From Nocardia sp. NBC_01329 (GTDB lineage: Bacteria > Actinomycetota > Actinomycetes > Mycobacteriales > Mycobacteriaceae): a stretch of DNA of 64,000 nucleotides. The notes beneath the pieces were generated by a model. That model was given only the letters and a program-made list of their open reading frames with translations. It made no database searches and had not been told where the DNA came from. The position numbers and the translations under genes were made by a program. Where the stretch lies: assembly GCF_035956715.1 (NCBI RefSeq), contig NZ_CP108381.1, positions 2,232,001 to 2,296,000 of the forward strand. The letters run 5' to 3'. The stretch's first letter is position 1, and every line of letters begins with the position of its first letter. Of the stretch, positions 21,049 through 30,453 are shown in pieces.

Positions 21049-21870
21049 TCAGCGGGATTGTGGTGCGGCGGTGTGCACCGCGACGAGGCGCGCCGCGCGA
21101 ATAGCGTCCCACAGGGGACGCAGTAGGGTCTCGTGTTCGGTGGCGGCGCTGGCCGAGGTCGGCGCGGAAGCGGGTTCGCGCTGCGCCACCGTGAGGATCG
21201 CCGCCACGTGATCGGCCGAATCGAGGATCCGCTTGGCGCGCAACGGGACGTATTCGGGGTAGGTGTGCCGGGAGTAGTCGGCCAGTTCGGCCTCGATGAG
21301 TTCGCGGGGGTCGGCGTCCCCGCCGCCGAGGCCCGTGGTGTGCAGGCGCATGAGCGCGTCGGCCGCGTCCCGGACTGCTTCGCGCATCGCGTATTCGGCT
21401 TCCCCGAGTGACATATCGGGCCCGGCGGTGCGTGGCATCGGCACGCTGTAGACGGTCCACTGCAGTGTGTTCTCGTCCACCTCGGACGGGATGAGCCCGG
21501 TACCTTCGGCATCCGGGACCCCCAGCAGGATTCCCTCCCCGGATTCCACCGCGTCCGCGGCGAACGCGGTGCCCATCGGCAGGCCGCGGACATCGCCGGG
21601 TACCGGCAGCACCAGGCGCAGTTCCGCGTCGGGGACGGCCAGTTCCTCGCGAATCAGCTTGAGCAGCGGCATGACTCCGGTGCTGCCCGGGTTCGCGTGT
21701 GCCGACCACGGCAGATCGGTGCGGCCGCCGGTGACCGGGTCCCCGGCCGCGAGAGTATGGCGCGGCGCCCAGGCATGCAGCGCCCCGAGCACGTCGTCGG
21801 GCGCGCTGCTACCCGCGAGCCACGATCCGGCCCACAGTGTGAGGGTGGCACTGGGAGAGCACATAATCAT
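21049..21870 (-). CDS. Conserved hypothetical protein (Rv1486c-like)
   Basis: The 273-residue soluble protein is without an identified domain: MIMCSPSATLTLWAGSWLAG at the start, then LPVPGDVRGLPMGTAFAADAVESGEGILLG (about 86-115) and a C-terminal helical region ending in PLWDAIRAARLVAVH. Size, strand and position (after hemH, before the nfeD homologue) match Rv1486c. Function is unknown. A second in-frame ATG lies two codons after the first (21864). Confidence 0.8.
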   Translation of the reverse strand: MIMCSPSATLTLWAGSWLAGSSAPDDVLGALHAWAPRHTLAAGDPVTGGRTDLPWSAHANPGSTGVMPLLKLIREELAVPDAELRLVLPVPGDVRGLPMGTAFAADAVESGEGILLGVPDAEGTGLIPSEVDENTLQWTVYSVPMPRTAGPDMSLGEAEYAMREAVRDAADALMRLHTTGLGGGDADPRELIEAELADYSRHTYPEYVPLRAKRILDSADHVAAILTVAQREPASAPTSASAATEHETLLRPLWDAIRAARLVAVHTAAPQSR

Positions 21871-21928
21871 CGAGCATAAAGGGTGTCGGCAAGCGGCGGG
21901 CAGCCTCTGCGCACGCCGTTTCCGGCGG

Positions 21929-22756
21929 TTAGAATAGTTCGCCCGGTTCGGTCACGAAGTCGATGAGACGTTCCACCGCACCGAGGAGCGGTGCCTCCAG
22001 ATCACGGAACGAGTTCACCGCCGAATAGACCCGGCGCCAGCCCTCCTGCGGCGTCCCCCAACCGAGCCGCCGGCACACCCCCGTCTTCCAGTCCTCCCCG
22101 CGCGGCACCCGCGGCCATTCCGGGATACCGAGCACCGCCGGTTTGACCGCCTCCCAGACGTCGATGTACGGGTGCCCGGTGACCAGGACGAATTCGCCGA
22201 GCCCGGTGGTGAGCTGGGTCTCCTTGGATCCGGTGACCAGATGGTCGACCAATACGCCGACCTTCTTCCCGGGGCCGGGACCGAATTCGGTCAGCCGGGC
22301 GGCGAGGTTGTCGAGGCCCTCCAGATGTTCGACCACCACCCCCTCGACCCTCAGGTCGTGACCCCAGACCCGCTCCACCAGTGCCGCGTCGTGCACACCC
22401 TCTACCCAGATCCGGCTGGGCGCGGCGACTTTCGCGCGCTGCCCCTCGACCCGGGTGGACCCCGACGCGGAGCGGACGGATCGGGTGGCGGCGGGTGTTC
22501 TCGGCCGCACCAGAGTGACCGGCTCACCGTCGATCAGGAACGCCGCCTCTCGCAGGGCGAACAGGCGTACCGCGCCGCGCGCGTCCTCGAGTTTCACGAA
22601 ATCGCCGTCGTGGCTCCGGTCGAATCCGACCACGGCCCCACAGAACCCGCTCGCGGCGTCCTCGACAACAAGGCCCGGATCGGCGTCCACTTGGGCGACG
22701 GTGCGCCGGGCAGTGCGCGGGTGGCCGGAGAAGATATCAGCGTATCGATCGCTCAC
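21929..22756 (-). CDS. DUF3097 family protein
   Basis: The 275-residue protein fits the DUF3097 family, found across Actinobacteria. Typical text is RIWVEGVHDAALVERVWGHDLRVEGVVVEHLEGLDNL (about 132-168) and GVLVDHLVTGSKET, resembling a Toprim-like core with the acidic residues of EGxxD and DHL. The C-terminus is EPLLGAVERLIDFVTEPGE-like. Function is not established; Toprim resemblance suggests nucleic-acid or nucleotide chemistry. It is divergent from nfeD, with 101 bp between starts. Confidence 0.85.
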   Translation of the reverse strand: MSDRYADIFSGHPRTARRTVAQVDADPGLVVEDAASGFCGAVVGFDRSHDGDFVKLEDARGAVRLFALREAAFLIDGEPVTLVRPRTPAATRSVRSASGSTRVEGQRAKVAAPSRIWVEGVHDAALVERVWGHDLRVEGVVVEHLEGLDNLAARLTEFGPGPGKKVGVLVDHLVTGSKETQLTTGLGEFVLVTGHPYIDVWEAVKPAVLGIPEWPRVPRGEDWKTGVCRRLGWGTPQEGWRRVYSAVNSFRDLEAPLLGAVERLIDFVTEPGELF

Positions 22757-22857
22757 CGGGCCGAACGTAGCGCACTCGCCACCCCCGGCGCTCCTCCGGT
22801 GACGGGGTGTCGCCCGTCCGGCCCCGGGATGTGCGGTATCGCACTAAGGTGGGCTGT

Positions 22858-23289
22858 GTGGCCGCAATTGTCTGGTTGGTTGCCGGGATACTGTTGGCGG
22901 CAGCCGAGATGTTCGTCGGTGAACTGACTCTGCTGATGCTCGGTTCCGCCGCGCTCCTCACCGCCGGGGTGAGCTTCCTCGCCGACACGACGCCCGTTGT
23001 GGACGCGGTGGTGTTCGCGGTGTCGGCGGTGGTACTGCTGGTGGGTGTGCGTCCTGTTCTGTTGCGCCGCTTCGGGACTCCACCGCCCACCTTGACCAAC
23101 GCGGACGCGCTCCCCGGTAAGACCGCTCGGGTACTGGAGCCGGTGGGCGAGCACGGCGGCCTGGTGAAGCTGGGCGGCGAGGTGTGGACCGCACGTGCCC
23201 TGGACCCGGGTGAGGAGTACCCGGAGGGCGCGACCGTGTACGTGATGAAGATCGACGGCGCGACCGCCGTTGTCTGGAAAGGGCCGTAA
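22858..23289 (+). CDS. NfeD-like membrane protein (Rv1487-like)
   Basis: The 143-residue protein has two to three membrane helices in residues 3-70 (AAIVWLVAGILLAAAEMFVGEL, LLMLGSAALLTAGVSFLA, VVDAVVFAVSAVVLLVGVRP) and a C-terminal OB-fold (GKTARVLEPVGEHGGLVKLGGEVW). NfeD proteins pair with SPFH/stomatin proteins to organise membrane microdomains. The GTG at 22858 has AAGGTGG upstream. Stop and next start share one base (TAATG), so it is coupled to the SPFH gene. Rv1487-Rv1488 are in the same order. Confidence 0.92.
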   Translation: MAAIVWLVAGILLAAAEMFVGELTLLMLGSAALLTAGVSFLADTTPVVDAVVFAVSAVVLLVGVRPVLLRRFGTPPPTLTNADALPGKTARVLEPVGEHGGLVKLGGEVWTARALDPGEEYPEGATVYVMKIDGATAVVWKGP

Positions 23290-24473
23290 TGGCTGCACTG
23301 ATAGTCGTCCTGGCACTGGTACTGCTGGTGGCGGTAGTGGTGTTCAAATCGATCGCGTTGGTACCGCAGGCCGAGGCGGCGGTGATCGAACGGCTGGGCC
23401 GGTACTCCCGGACGGCCTCGGGACAGCTGACCTTCCTTGTCCCGTTCGTCGATCGGATCCGCGCCAAGGTCGATCTCCGGGAACGGGTGGTCTCCTTCCC
23501 GCCCCAGCCGGTGATCACCCAGGACAATCTGACCCTGCAGATCGACTCGGTGGTGTACTTCCAGGTGATGCAGCCGCAGGCGGCGGTCTACGAGATCTCC
23601 AACTACATCGCCGCGGTCGAACAGCTCACCGTCACCACCCTGCGCAATGTGGTCGGTGGAATGACCCTCGAGGAGACACTGACCTCCCGCGACCAGATCA
23701 ACAATCAGCTGCGTGGGGTGCTCGACGAAGCCACCGGCCGCTGGGGTCTGCGGGTGGCGCGGGTCGAGCTCAAGTCCATCGATCCGCCGCCGTCGATCCA
23801 GGAATCGATGGAGAAGCAGATGAAGGCGGACCGGGAGAAGCGGGCCATGATCCTCACCGCCGAGGGCACCCGGGAATCGCAGATCAAAACCGCGGAAGGC
23901 GCGAAGCAGGCGCAGATCCTGTCGGCGGAGGGTGCCAAACAGTCTGCGATCCTGTCAGCCGAGGGTGAGCGGCAGAGCCGGATCCTGCGCGCCCAGGGCG
24001 AACGGGCCGCCTCGTATCTGCAGGCGCAGGGACAGGCCAAGGCCATCGAGAAGGTGTTCGCCGCGATCAAATCCGGGAAACCGACCCCCGAACTGCTGGC
24101 CTACCAGTACATGCAGACTCTGCCCCTGGTGGCGCGCGGCGACGCGAACAAGGTGTGGCTGGTGCCCAGCGATTTCGGCAAGGCGCTGGAGGGTTTCGCG
24201 AAGAATTTCGCGACCCAGGGCGAGGACGGCGTTTTCCGGTACGAGCCGCCCACCGATGCGGAGGTTCCCGGAAAACCGGACGACGATTCCGACGAAGTGG
24301 CCGACTGGTTCGATACGAGTACCGACCCGGCGGTGGAGCGGGCGGTCCGTGCGGCCGAGTCGGTGGCCCGCACACCGGTGGACACCGCCGCGCCTGTCAC
24401 CACCACCAAACCGGATCGGTCCGGTACACCTGCGGCGCTGCCGCAGCAACCTGTGCAGCAGCCGGGACAGTAG
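23289..24473 (+). CDS. SPFH-domain (stomatin/prohibitin-like) protein (Rv1488-like)
   Basis: The 394-residue protein has an N-terminal membrane anchor (MAALIVVLALVLLVAVVVFK), the SPFH domain (residues about 30-200: AEAAVIERLGRYSRTASGQL, TLRNVVGGMTLEETLTSRD), then a heptad-like Ala/Glu/Gly repeat region, in which AEGAKQAQILSAEGAKQSAI is one stretch (about 205-245), that makes a coiled coil. The last 75 residues are a disordered acidic/Pro-rich tail. Stomatins scaffold membrane complexes and often regulate proteases; the NfeD partner is coupled upstream. No protease is encoded here. Confidence 0.93.
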   Translation: MAALIVVLALVLLVAVVVFKSIALVPQAEAAVIERLGRYSRTASGQLTFLVPFVDRIRAKVDLRERVVSFPPQPVITQDNLTLQIDSVVYFQVMQPQAAVYEISNYIAAVEQLTVTTLRNVVGGMTLEETLTSRDQINNQLRGVLDEATGRWGLRVARVELKSIDPPPSIQESMEKQMKADREKRAMILTAEGTRESQIKTAEGAKQAQILSAEGAKQSAILSAEGERQSRILRAQGERAASYLQAQGQAKAIEKVFAAIKSGKPTPELLAYQYMQTLPLVARGDANKVWLVPSDFGKALEGFAKNFATQGEDGVFRYEPPTDAEVPGKPDDDSDEVADWFDTSTDPAVERAVRAAESVARTPVDTAAPVTTTKPDRSGTPAALPQQPVQQPGQ

Positions 24474-24597
24474 TTCCGCGCGCCGGTCGCCGCCTCTTAT
24501 AGGGGACGGTCACCGGCGGGTTCGCCGAACCACACGCGTCCGGTCGCCGCCTGGGCCATAATCGGAACCCACTGCCGGACAAGCGCATCGGGGGATC

Positions 24598-25881
24598 GTG
24601 GGGACACGTCGTGCCGTATTGGGGGCGGCCGCGCTGGCGCCGCTGCTGGCGGCCTGCTCACCGGATGTGCTGCTCGGCGATCGGGACGTGGTGCGGATCG
24701 CGGTCGCCTGGGGTGGCCTGGAGCTGTCGGCGTTCCGGTCGGTCCTCGATACCGCGGGACTGCCGGAGCCGGTCGAAGTGGTGCCGCTCGGCGACGAGAT
24801 CGGGACCGCGCTCACTGCCCGCGGCCGGTCGGCCCCGGATATCGTCATGCTGCCGCAGGCCGGGCAGCTCCGGGATCTGGCCGCTGCCGGTCGATTGCGG
24901 GAGGTGCCCGCGGACCTGTGGACCGGCCCGGACGGGTCACACTACGGTGACCAGTGGCGGCGGCTGTGTCAGGACGGCGGTCACCTCTACGGAGTGCCGT
25001 TCAAAGCCAGCGGTAAATCCCTGATCTGGTACGACCGCGACGGGTTCACCGATTCCGGGCTGGGCGATCCGGCCGCGTGGACGGTCGGCGATTGGCTCGC
25101 CGGTGTCCGCGAAGCCGCGGGCTCGTCGCGGCGGCTGCTCGCGCTCGGGGCCGCCGACGGCTGGGTGCTGACCGACCTCTTCGAGAACCTGCTGCTCGCC
25201 GAATCTCCGGCGGTGTATCGCGCGCTGGGTGACGGGGGCCGCAACTGGGACGTCCCGGCGGTGCGCCACACCCTCACCCGGTTGGGCGGCTTCTGGGGTA
25301 TCCGCGACGGGCTGCCGGGCGGGGTGGGGACCGCGCTGACCGAACAGTTCGCCGATGCCGTGCGCGATGTCTTCGAACACCGGCGAGCGCTGGCCGTCGC
25401 GGCACCGGATTTCGCCGAGCCGGTGGTGCGCGACGCGCTGCGGCGTTCGGGCCGGACCGAGGAGGCGGCGGTGGTGGTGCCCTTCCCGAGGACAGAGCCG
25501 GGCGGGGAGCATCCGCGGATCGTGGGCGGTGATGTCATGGTCCTGACCCGTTCGGCGGGGCCCCGGGCGGAAGCGGTGGTGGCCGCGCTGGCGGCCGAGC
25601 AGGCGCCGGTGCCCTGGATCGAGCGGGTCGGTGGGTTCCTCGGGCCCAATGTGAACACCCGCGCCCGGTATTCGCGCTGGTCGGCGGCCACGGCCGCCAC
25701 TCTGGCCGACTGGCCGGATTTCGATCTGTCCGACCGGATCGGCGCGGTCGGCGGACGCGACGGTTTGTGGCGGGTGCTCACCGAATTCCTGATCACTGTC
25801 GGCGATACCGGTGGTGATGTGAGTGCCGCTGCCGATACCGCTGTCGCGACCCTGAGCCGGTTCGAAAGAGGATGGAGATGA
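24598..25881 (+). CDS. ABC-type extracellular solute-binding lipoprotein
   Basis: The 427-residue protein starts with a twin-arginine-like TRRAVLGAAALAPLLAAC signal, where Cys20 is the lipobox residue, so it is likely exported folded and lipid-anchored. The mature part is a family-1 periplasmic-binding fold (APDIVMLPQAGQLRDLAAAG, GVPFKASGKSLIWYD, WTVGDWLAGVREA), as in sugar binders. GTG at 24598 gives the signal at the correct distance. The stop overlaps the permease start by four bases. There is no ATPase gene in the operon. Confidence 0.88.
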   Translation: MGTRRAVLGAAALAPLLAACSPDVLLGDRDVVRIAVAWGGLELSAFRSVLDTAGLPEPVEVVPLGDEIGTALTARGRSAPDIVMLPQAGQLRDLAAAGRLREVPADLWTGPDGSHYGDQWRRLCQDGGHLYGVPFKASGKSLIWYDRDGFTDSGLGDPAAWTVGDWLAGVREAAGSSRRLLALGAADGWVLTDLFENLLLAESPAVYRALGDGGRNWDVPAVRHTLTRLGGFWGIRDGLPGGVGTALTEQFADAVRDVFEHRRALAVAAPDFAEPVVRDALRRSGRTEEAAVVVPFPRTEPGGEHPRIVGGDVMVLTRSAGPRAEAVVAALAAEQAPVPWIERVGGFLGPNVNTRARYSRWSAATAATLADWPDFDLSDRIGAVGGRDGLWRVLTEFLITVGDTGGDVSAAADTAVATLSRFERGWR

Positions 25882-27683
25882 GTACGACACCAACAGGATT
25901 CGAAGCGCACGGCCTGCGGGTGGAGCTGCCGGTCGGGCCGCTGCGTGGGGCGCTGGTGCCCGGTCGGCCGCCGCAGCGCGGAGTCACCCTGATGGCGTGT
26001 CTGCCGGCTCTGCTGCTGCTGGCCCTGCTGCTCGTACCCACCGCCGGGACGGTCGTTCTGGCCCTGCGTACCCGGTTGTGGCCGGTGGTGGCCTGTGCGG
26101 TCGCGGCTGTAGCGTTCGTGGCCGCCGTGGAAACCGCCCGCCGCGGCGCGCAGCGACAGTTGTGGGCGGCTCCGGTGCTGGTCGGGACGGTTGCCGTCGC
26201 GGCGCTGTGCTGGTCGGACGAATCGTACGCGCGCAGCCTGTGCTGGATGGCGTTCGCGGCCGCGTTGCTGGTGGTGGCGATGCTGCTGGCCTGGTGGACC
26301 CGGCGCAGCCGGGGGTTGTGGTTGCCGCTGATCGTGCCGTTCGGCATCTCGGCACTGGTCTCGGGTGTCGCGTTCCGCTTGATCTTCCAATACACCGGCA
26401 CCCGACTGGGATTCAACGGTTTTCCCGGATACCGGGCCTGGTTCGTGGTGATGCTCGGTTCGGCGTTCCTGTGGACCTGGCTCGGTTTCCTGATCGGTGT
26501 GTTCCGCGCGGGTATCCGAGCGCTCGAACGCGATCCGGTCCGATGGACCCGGCTGCGGGAGAAGTCCGGGATCACGCTGGTGTGGCGACTGTTCACCTTG
26601 CAGCGACCGATAGTGCTGGTGGCCGGGCTCGTGGTGGGGGTGGCGGCGGCCCGGGTGTTCGACGTGGTGCTCATCGGAGTGCCGGGTTCGGTTCAGTACC
26701 AGGTGGACAGTGCCACCGTGTCGTGGTGGCGGCTGGCGACCGATTCCGCGACCGCCGGGGATGCGGCCGCATACGCGCTTCCGCTGGCCGTCCTCCTCGG
26801 TGCGGCGGCCTGGGCGCTGCAGACCGACCTCCGGGACCGCGGTACCGGATATCCGTCCGCCGAGCATCCCGGCGACGGTGCTCCCGCCGCGTCGGGCGGC
26901 CGCGCGGTGACCGAGTGGGCCCGGGGCGCGGTGATCGGGGCGATATCGGTGGCCGCGGTGATCCCACTGGTGGTGCTCGGGGTCGTGGCGCTGCGCGGAC
27001 CGGACGGCTGGTCGATGGCCGCATTCGCCGATGTCTGGCGGGACCGGTGGCTGTTGCACTCCGTCGAAGCGACGTTCTGGGTGGCGGTATTGGCGACGGT
27101 CATCGTGGTGGCCGCCGCCGCGCCCCTGGCCTACCGGATCGCGGTCGCGCCCGCCGGATGGGTGACGCGCGCGATCGTGACCGCGCTCGTGGTTCTCGCG
27201 GTACTACCGGTTCAGGCATATCTGGGTCCGCTCGACATCTTCATCGACGACCACGGTCTCTCCGGGACCCGGGTGCCGCTCGTTCTGGTGCACGCGGCGG
27301 CGGGGCTACCGATCGCGGTGCTGATTCTGCGCGGCGCGGTGGCCGTACCGCCGGGTAGCCCGGCGGCCGACGCGTTACGCGGGCTGGCGGCCCCGGGCAC
27401 GATCAGCCGCCGGTTGCTCGATTCGGCGGGTCCGTCCCTGGTCGCGGTGGCGGTAATCCAATTCGTTCAGGTGTGGAACGATTTCATCGTCGGATTGCTG
27501 ATCAGTGGGGCGGGTGCCTCACCGTGGTCGCTGCTGCTGTGGGGCGAGGCGCGGCAGTTCGGCGAGAACGCCGCTCAGCTGGCGGCCGGTTCGTTGATCG
27601 CGGCGCTGCTACCGGTCGCTCTGGTACTGGCGACCTGGCGGCGCTGGATCGTGCCGGGTCTCACCGGTGGGGTGCTGCGATGA
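25878..27683 (+). CDS. Fused two-domain ABC permease (MalF-MalG in one chain)
   Basis: The 601-residue polypeptide has about 12 membrane helices. Residues about 30-320 resemble a MalF half (LIFQYTGTRLGFNGFPGY; EAA-like loop GIRALERDPVRWTRLREKSG; ARVFDVVLIGVPGS). Residues about 345-600 resemble a MalG half (VQAYLGPLDIFIDDHGL, LRGLAAPGTISRRLLDSAG, VWNDFIVGLLISG), ending LTGGVLR. Normally two separate permease genes exist. The EAA loops that should contact the ATPase are degenerate. The start at 25878 has AGGATGGAG; 25872 is an alternative. It is coupled to both neighbours by ATGA overlaps. Confidence 0.88.
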   Translation: MSTTPTGFEAHGLRVELPVGPLRGALVPGRPPQRGVTLMACLPALLLLALLLVPTAGTVVLALRTRLWPVVACAVAAVAFVAAVETARRGAQRQLWAAPVLVGTVAVAALCWSDESYARSLCWMAFAAALLVVAMLLAWWTRRSRGLWLPLIVPFGISALVSGVAFRLIFQYTGTRLGFNGFPGYRAWFVVMLGSAFLWTWLGFLIGVFRAGIRALERDPVRWTRLREKSGITLVWRLFTLQRPIVLVAGLVVGVAAARVFDVVLIGVPGSVQYQVDSATVSWWRLATDSATAGDAAAYALPLAVLLGAAAWALQTDLRDRGTGYPSAEHPGDGAPAASGGRAVTEWARGAVIGAISVAAVIPLVVLGVVALRGPDGWSMAAFADVWRDRWLLHSVEATFWVAVLATVIVVAAAAPLAYRIAVAPAGWVTRAIVTALVVLAVLPVQAYLGPLDIFIDDHGLSGTRVPLVLVHAAAGLPIAVLILRGAVAVPPGSPAADALRGLAAPGTISRRLLDSAGPSLVAVAVIQFVQVWNDFIVGLLISGAGASPWSLLLWGEARQFGENAAQLAAGSLIAALLPVALVLATWRRWIVPGLTGGVLR

Positions 27684-29353
27684 GAGAAACTCTGCCGCGC
27701 GCCTCGGTGGTCTCCGGGGTGCTCAGTGGTCTGTCGGTACTGGCCTCGGCTCTGCTGTTGGAGCTGGGCCGGAACCTGGTGATGAACTCGTTCGGCGACA
27801 GCGCCGAGGTGCAATTGCTCGCCTCCGGCCTGCGCTGGCTGGCGGTGCTCATCGTCGCATCGGCTGTGCTCTACACCGGCTACCGGCTGACCGCCGAACA
27901 GCGCGATCGGCGCCGACTGCTGCGACGTCGCACCCTGCTCGCCGACCTGGACGGGCCGCCTCTCGCCGGGACGCCCCTGGCACGACCATCGCCGCCACCG
28001 CCCGAGGACGATCCCCGGATCGACGGAAATCCGGTGGCCGCCGCGCTGTCCGAACTGCCGGTCGCCGAGTACGACGCCGCTACCGTGCATGCGATCCTCA
28101 CCGCCGTGGGTATGGAATCGGCGCTGGGACCGCGATCGGGCTCCTCGCCGAGCGGCGGCCCGCCGATCGGGCCGGGGGAGCAGTGGACCGCGAGCGGCCT
28201 GCTGACCCGACTGATCTCGGCCGGAGTGCTGGTCTGCCACGAGCCTCAGCGTTACCGGCTCGCGCTGCGTCCCGAATCACGGGATCGGGACGCGGTGATC
28301 GCCGGCGCGGTGTGGCAGGCGGCCCTGTTCGCGCTGTTGAGCCACCGTGCGGACCGTGCCACGAGCTGGGCTGTCGGGGTGAACACCGTGCCGTTCGGGC
28401 CACGGGCCCGGCGCTGGTTCACGGTGGAGGAGCCCGGGCTGCGGATGCTGGTGCACGAGTGCTGCCGCGGCGATTTCGCGGCTGCCGTTCCCCCGGCCAC
28501 CGCCGCCCAACTGGTCCGAATCGGTGATGCTCTCGATATCTGGTACGCCGTCGATCCGGCCGGTGGCAGCGAAACTCGTGCGGTGGCAGCGGACCTGGCG
28601 GCACTCGGCCCGGCGGTACTCGGTGGCCACCACCGGGCGGTCCTGCTGCGTTCGGGTGGGCTGGGGCCGCCACCGCCACCGCGGCGGCGCCTGTGGTGGC
28701 GGCAGGCCACCGGGGTGGGCGCCCGCGCCGAACACGCCGCCGGCCTGGCCCTGCTCGAATCGGGCGCCACCGCCGATACCCTGTCCGCCGCGGTCGATCG
28801 GCTGCGGTCGGCCTGGTGGCGGCTACCGCGCGACGATCGGGCGAACCAGGTGCGAGTGCTCACCGACCTCGCCGTGGCACATATTTATCAGGGCCGACTG
28901 GACGCTGCCCAGGACCGGCTGGAACTGGCGGCACTGCGTGCCGCCGCCGACGAGGACGCCGACGGGTGGGCGCGGGTGTACGAGATCGCCGGCGCGGTCG
29001 CCTGGGCCCGCGGCGAACCGCGCGGCGCCCTGCGCTGCTGGCAGCGCGCACTGACCACCTACCGAGACCTCGCCGATGCCAAGGGAATCGGGCGCTGCCT
29101 GCAACACGTCGGGGCCGCTGTGCTGGTGGCACCCGAGCACGGTGACCTGGTTCTGGACGGCGATTCCGCATCCGATGTCAGCGAAGTACTGCGCCGTGCG
29201 CACAGCTGGCTGGCCGAAGCCGGCCGGCGCAACCGGCAGGCGGCCCACGCAGGTTTCTACGCCGGGCAGGCCGCGACGATCCGCGGGGTGGCCGAATCAC
29301 CCGATTTCGATCGCTGGCCGGCGGAGGCGCGCGACGAGACCGATCAGCCCTGA
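27680..29353 (+). CDS. TPR-containing membrane protein of the transporter operon
   Basis: I do not recognise this 557-residue protein as a named family. It has two N-terminal membrane helices (VVSGVLSGLSVLASALLLELG; LRWLAVLIVASAVLYTG), a Pro-rich linker (about 90-110), a middle domain (about 130-330) and a C-terminal TPR-like helical repeat (VRVLTDLAVAHIYQGRLDAAQDRLELAALR; VYEIAGAVAWARGEPRGALRCWQRALTTYRDLADAKGIGRCLQHVG; about 390-490). The cytoplasmic part is therefore probably a protein-binding scaffold. It is coupled to the permease by ATGA, so it presumably acts with the transporter, for instance to recruit or regulate an ATPase encoded elsewhere. Confidence 0.8.
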   Translation: MRETLPRASVVSGVLSGLSVLASALLLELGRNLVMNSFGDSAEVQLLASGLRWLAVLIVASAVLYTGYRLTAEQRDRRRLLRRRTLLADLDGPPLAGTPLARPSPPPPEDDPRIDGNPVAAALSELPVAEYDAATVHAILTAVGMESALGPRSGSSPSGGPPIGPGEQWTASGLLTRLISAGVLVCHEPQRYRLALRPESRDRDAVIAGAVWQAALFALLSHRADRATSWAVGVNTVPFGPRARRWFTVEEPGLRMLVHECCRGDFAAAVPPATAAQLVRIGDALDIWYAVDPAGGSETRAVAADLAALGPAVLGGHHRAVLLRSGGLGPPPPPRRRLWWRQATGVGARAEHAAGLALLESGATADTLSAAVDRLRSAWWRLPRDDRANQVRVLTDLAVAHIYQGRLDAAQDRLELAALRAAADEDADGWARVYEIAGAVAWARGEPRGALRCWQRALTTYRDLADAKGIGRCLQHVGAAVLVAPEHGDLVLDGDSASDVSEVLRRAHSWLAEAGRRNRQAAHAGFYAGQAATIRGVAESPDFDRWPAEARDETDQP

Positions 29354-29475
29354 GCTGCTGCCGGTGTGGAAAGCACCCGGTACACCCGGCAGGTCGGCTG
29401 TACGTCGCCGTCGTCGGGATCTCCGGTTCCGGTGCGGCGATCTCCGCGCCGGCCTGCGCTATCGGTCAGCAACGA

Positions 29476-30177
29476 TCATGGCGTGGCGTTGTGCTCCGGA
29501 ATACGGGATCCGTCGAGGACGGGGATCGGCGCTTCGACCGCGGGCTTCCACCGCTGATCGATCAGCAGTCCCAGCAGGCCCGCGGCGATACAGGCGATCG
29601 AGACCGCCACCATTGCCGGATGAGTACCTCCGGTCAGTGCATCGGCCAGGATCACGGTGGCGGCGGTACCGGGCAGGATGCCGATCGCCGTAGCGGCCAC
29701 ATAAGGCCAGAACCGGATCGAGGACAGTGCACAGGAGTAGTTCACCACCGAGAACGGTGCGAAGGCGATCAACCGGAGCGCGCCGACGGCGAGCCAGCCC
29801 CGCCGGTGCAGGCGCTCGTCCACCATTTGCACGGCGGGATGGTCCAGGTACACGCCGACACGGTCCCGTCCGTAGGCACGGACCAGGAGAAACGCGGCGG
29901 CAGCGCTGAGTACGGAAGCGCCGAGTGCCACCGCCAGCCCCAGCGCGGGGCCGAACAGCAGGCCCGAGGCCACCGTGAACACGGTGCGTGGGACAGGGGC
30001 GATGGTGATGACGGTGTGCGCGACGAAGAACAGTATCGGAAAATAGGGCCCGGCCTCCCCGGCCCACTCCTGGATCTGTGCCGGGCTGGGCAGCGGGGTC
30101 AGCAATGCGGCCGCGCAGACGAGCGCGGCACCGCACAGAAAGAGGATCACCCGCCGATCGCGGAGCATTCGGGGCAC
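29476..30177 (-). CDS. TVP38/TMEM64 (DedA-like) membrane protein (Rv1491c-like)
   Basis: The 233-residue protein has about six membrane helices. The SNARE-associated/VTT signature is visible as VASGLLFGPALGLAVALGAS (about 69-88), then VVNYSCALSSIRFWPYVAATAIGILPGTAATVILADAL (about 148-185). It acts in the cytoplasmic membrane; VTT-fold proteins are linked to lipid scrambling or transport. It corresponds to Rv1491c, which lies divergent from mutA as here. The C-terminal 30 residues are extended and basic. The start is ATG at 30177. Confidence 0.88.
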   Translation of the reverse strand: MPRMLRDRRVILFLCGAALVCAAALLTPLPSPAQIQEWAGEAGPYFPILFFVAHTVITIAPVPRTVFTVASGLLFGPALGLAVALGASVLSAAAAFLLVRAYGRDRVGVYLDHPAVQMVDERLHRRGWLAVGALRLIAFAPFSVVNYSCALSSIRFWPYVAATAIGILPGTAATVILADALTGGTHPAMVAVSIACIAAGLLGLLIDQRWKPAVEAPIPVLDGSRIPEHNATP

Positions 30178-30453
30178 CGGCCGAGGCTACCGGTCGGCCG
30201 CCGGGCGCTGTCCGAACGGTCCCGGGTCGGCGGGACCGGACCCGGTGGTCGGGCAGGGGGCGAGCCGATCGGGAATGCGAGGTTACTCGCTGGTAGTGGT
30301 GGCCACGGACAATGCCGTACGGGCATCCCGCTAGCATCGGAGGGGCGGGCTGAATGCTCGTTAACCAAAGTATTCGCTGAGCTGGGCGGATGCCAAGGTA
30401 CCCGCGCACACCAGTGGTGCGCTTGTACTGGAACGACAATGAGGGAACAGGGT

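Noticed and set aside
30178..30453. Cobalamin riboswitch upstream of mutA
   Set aside because: I looked for the B12-box consensus and found no convincing match or fitting stem-loop array.
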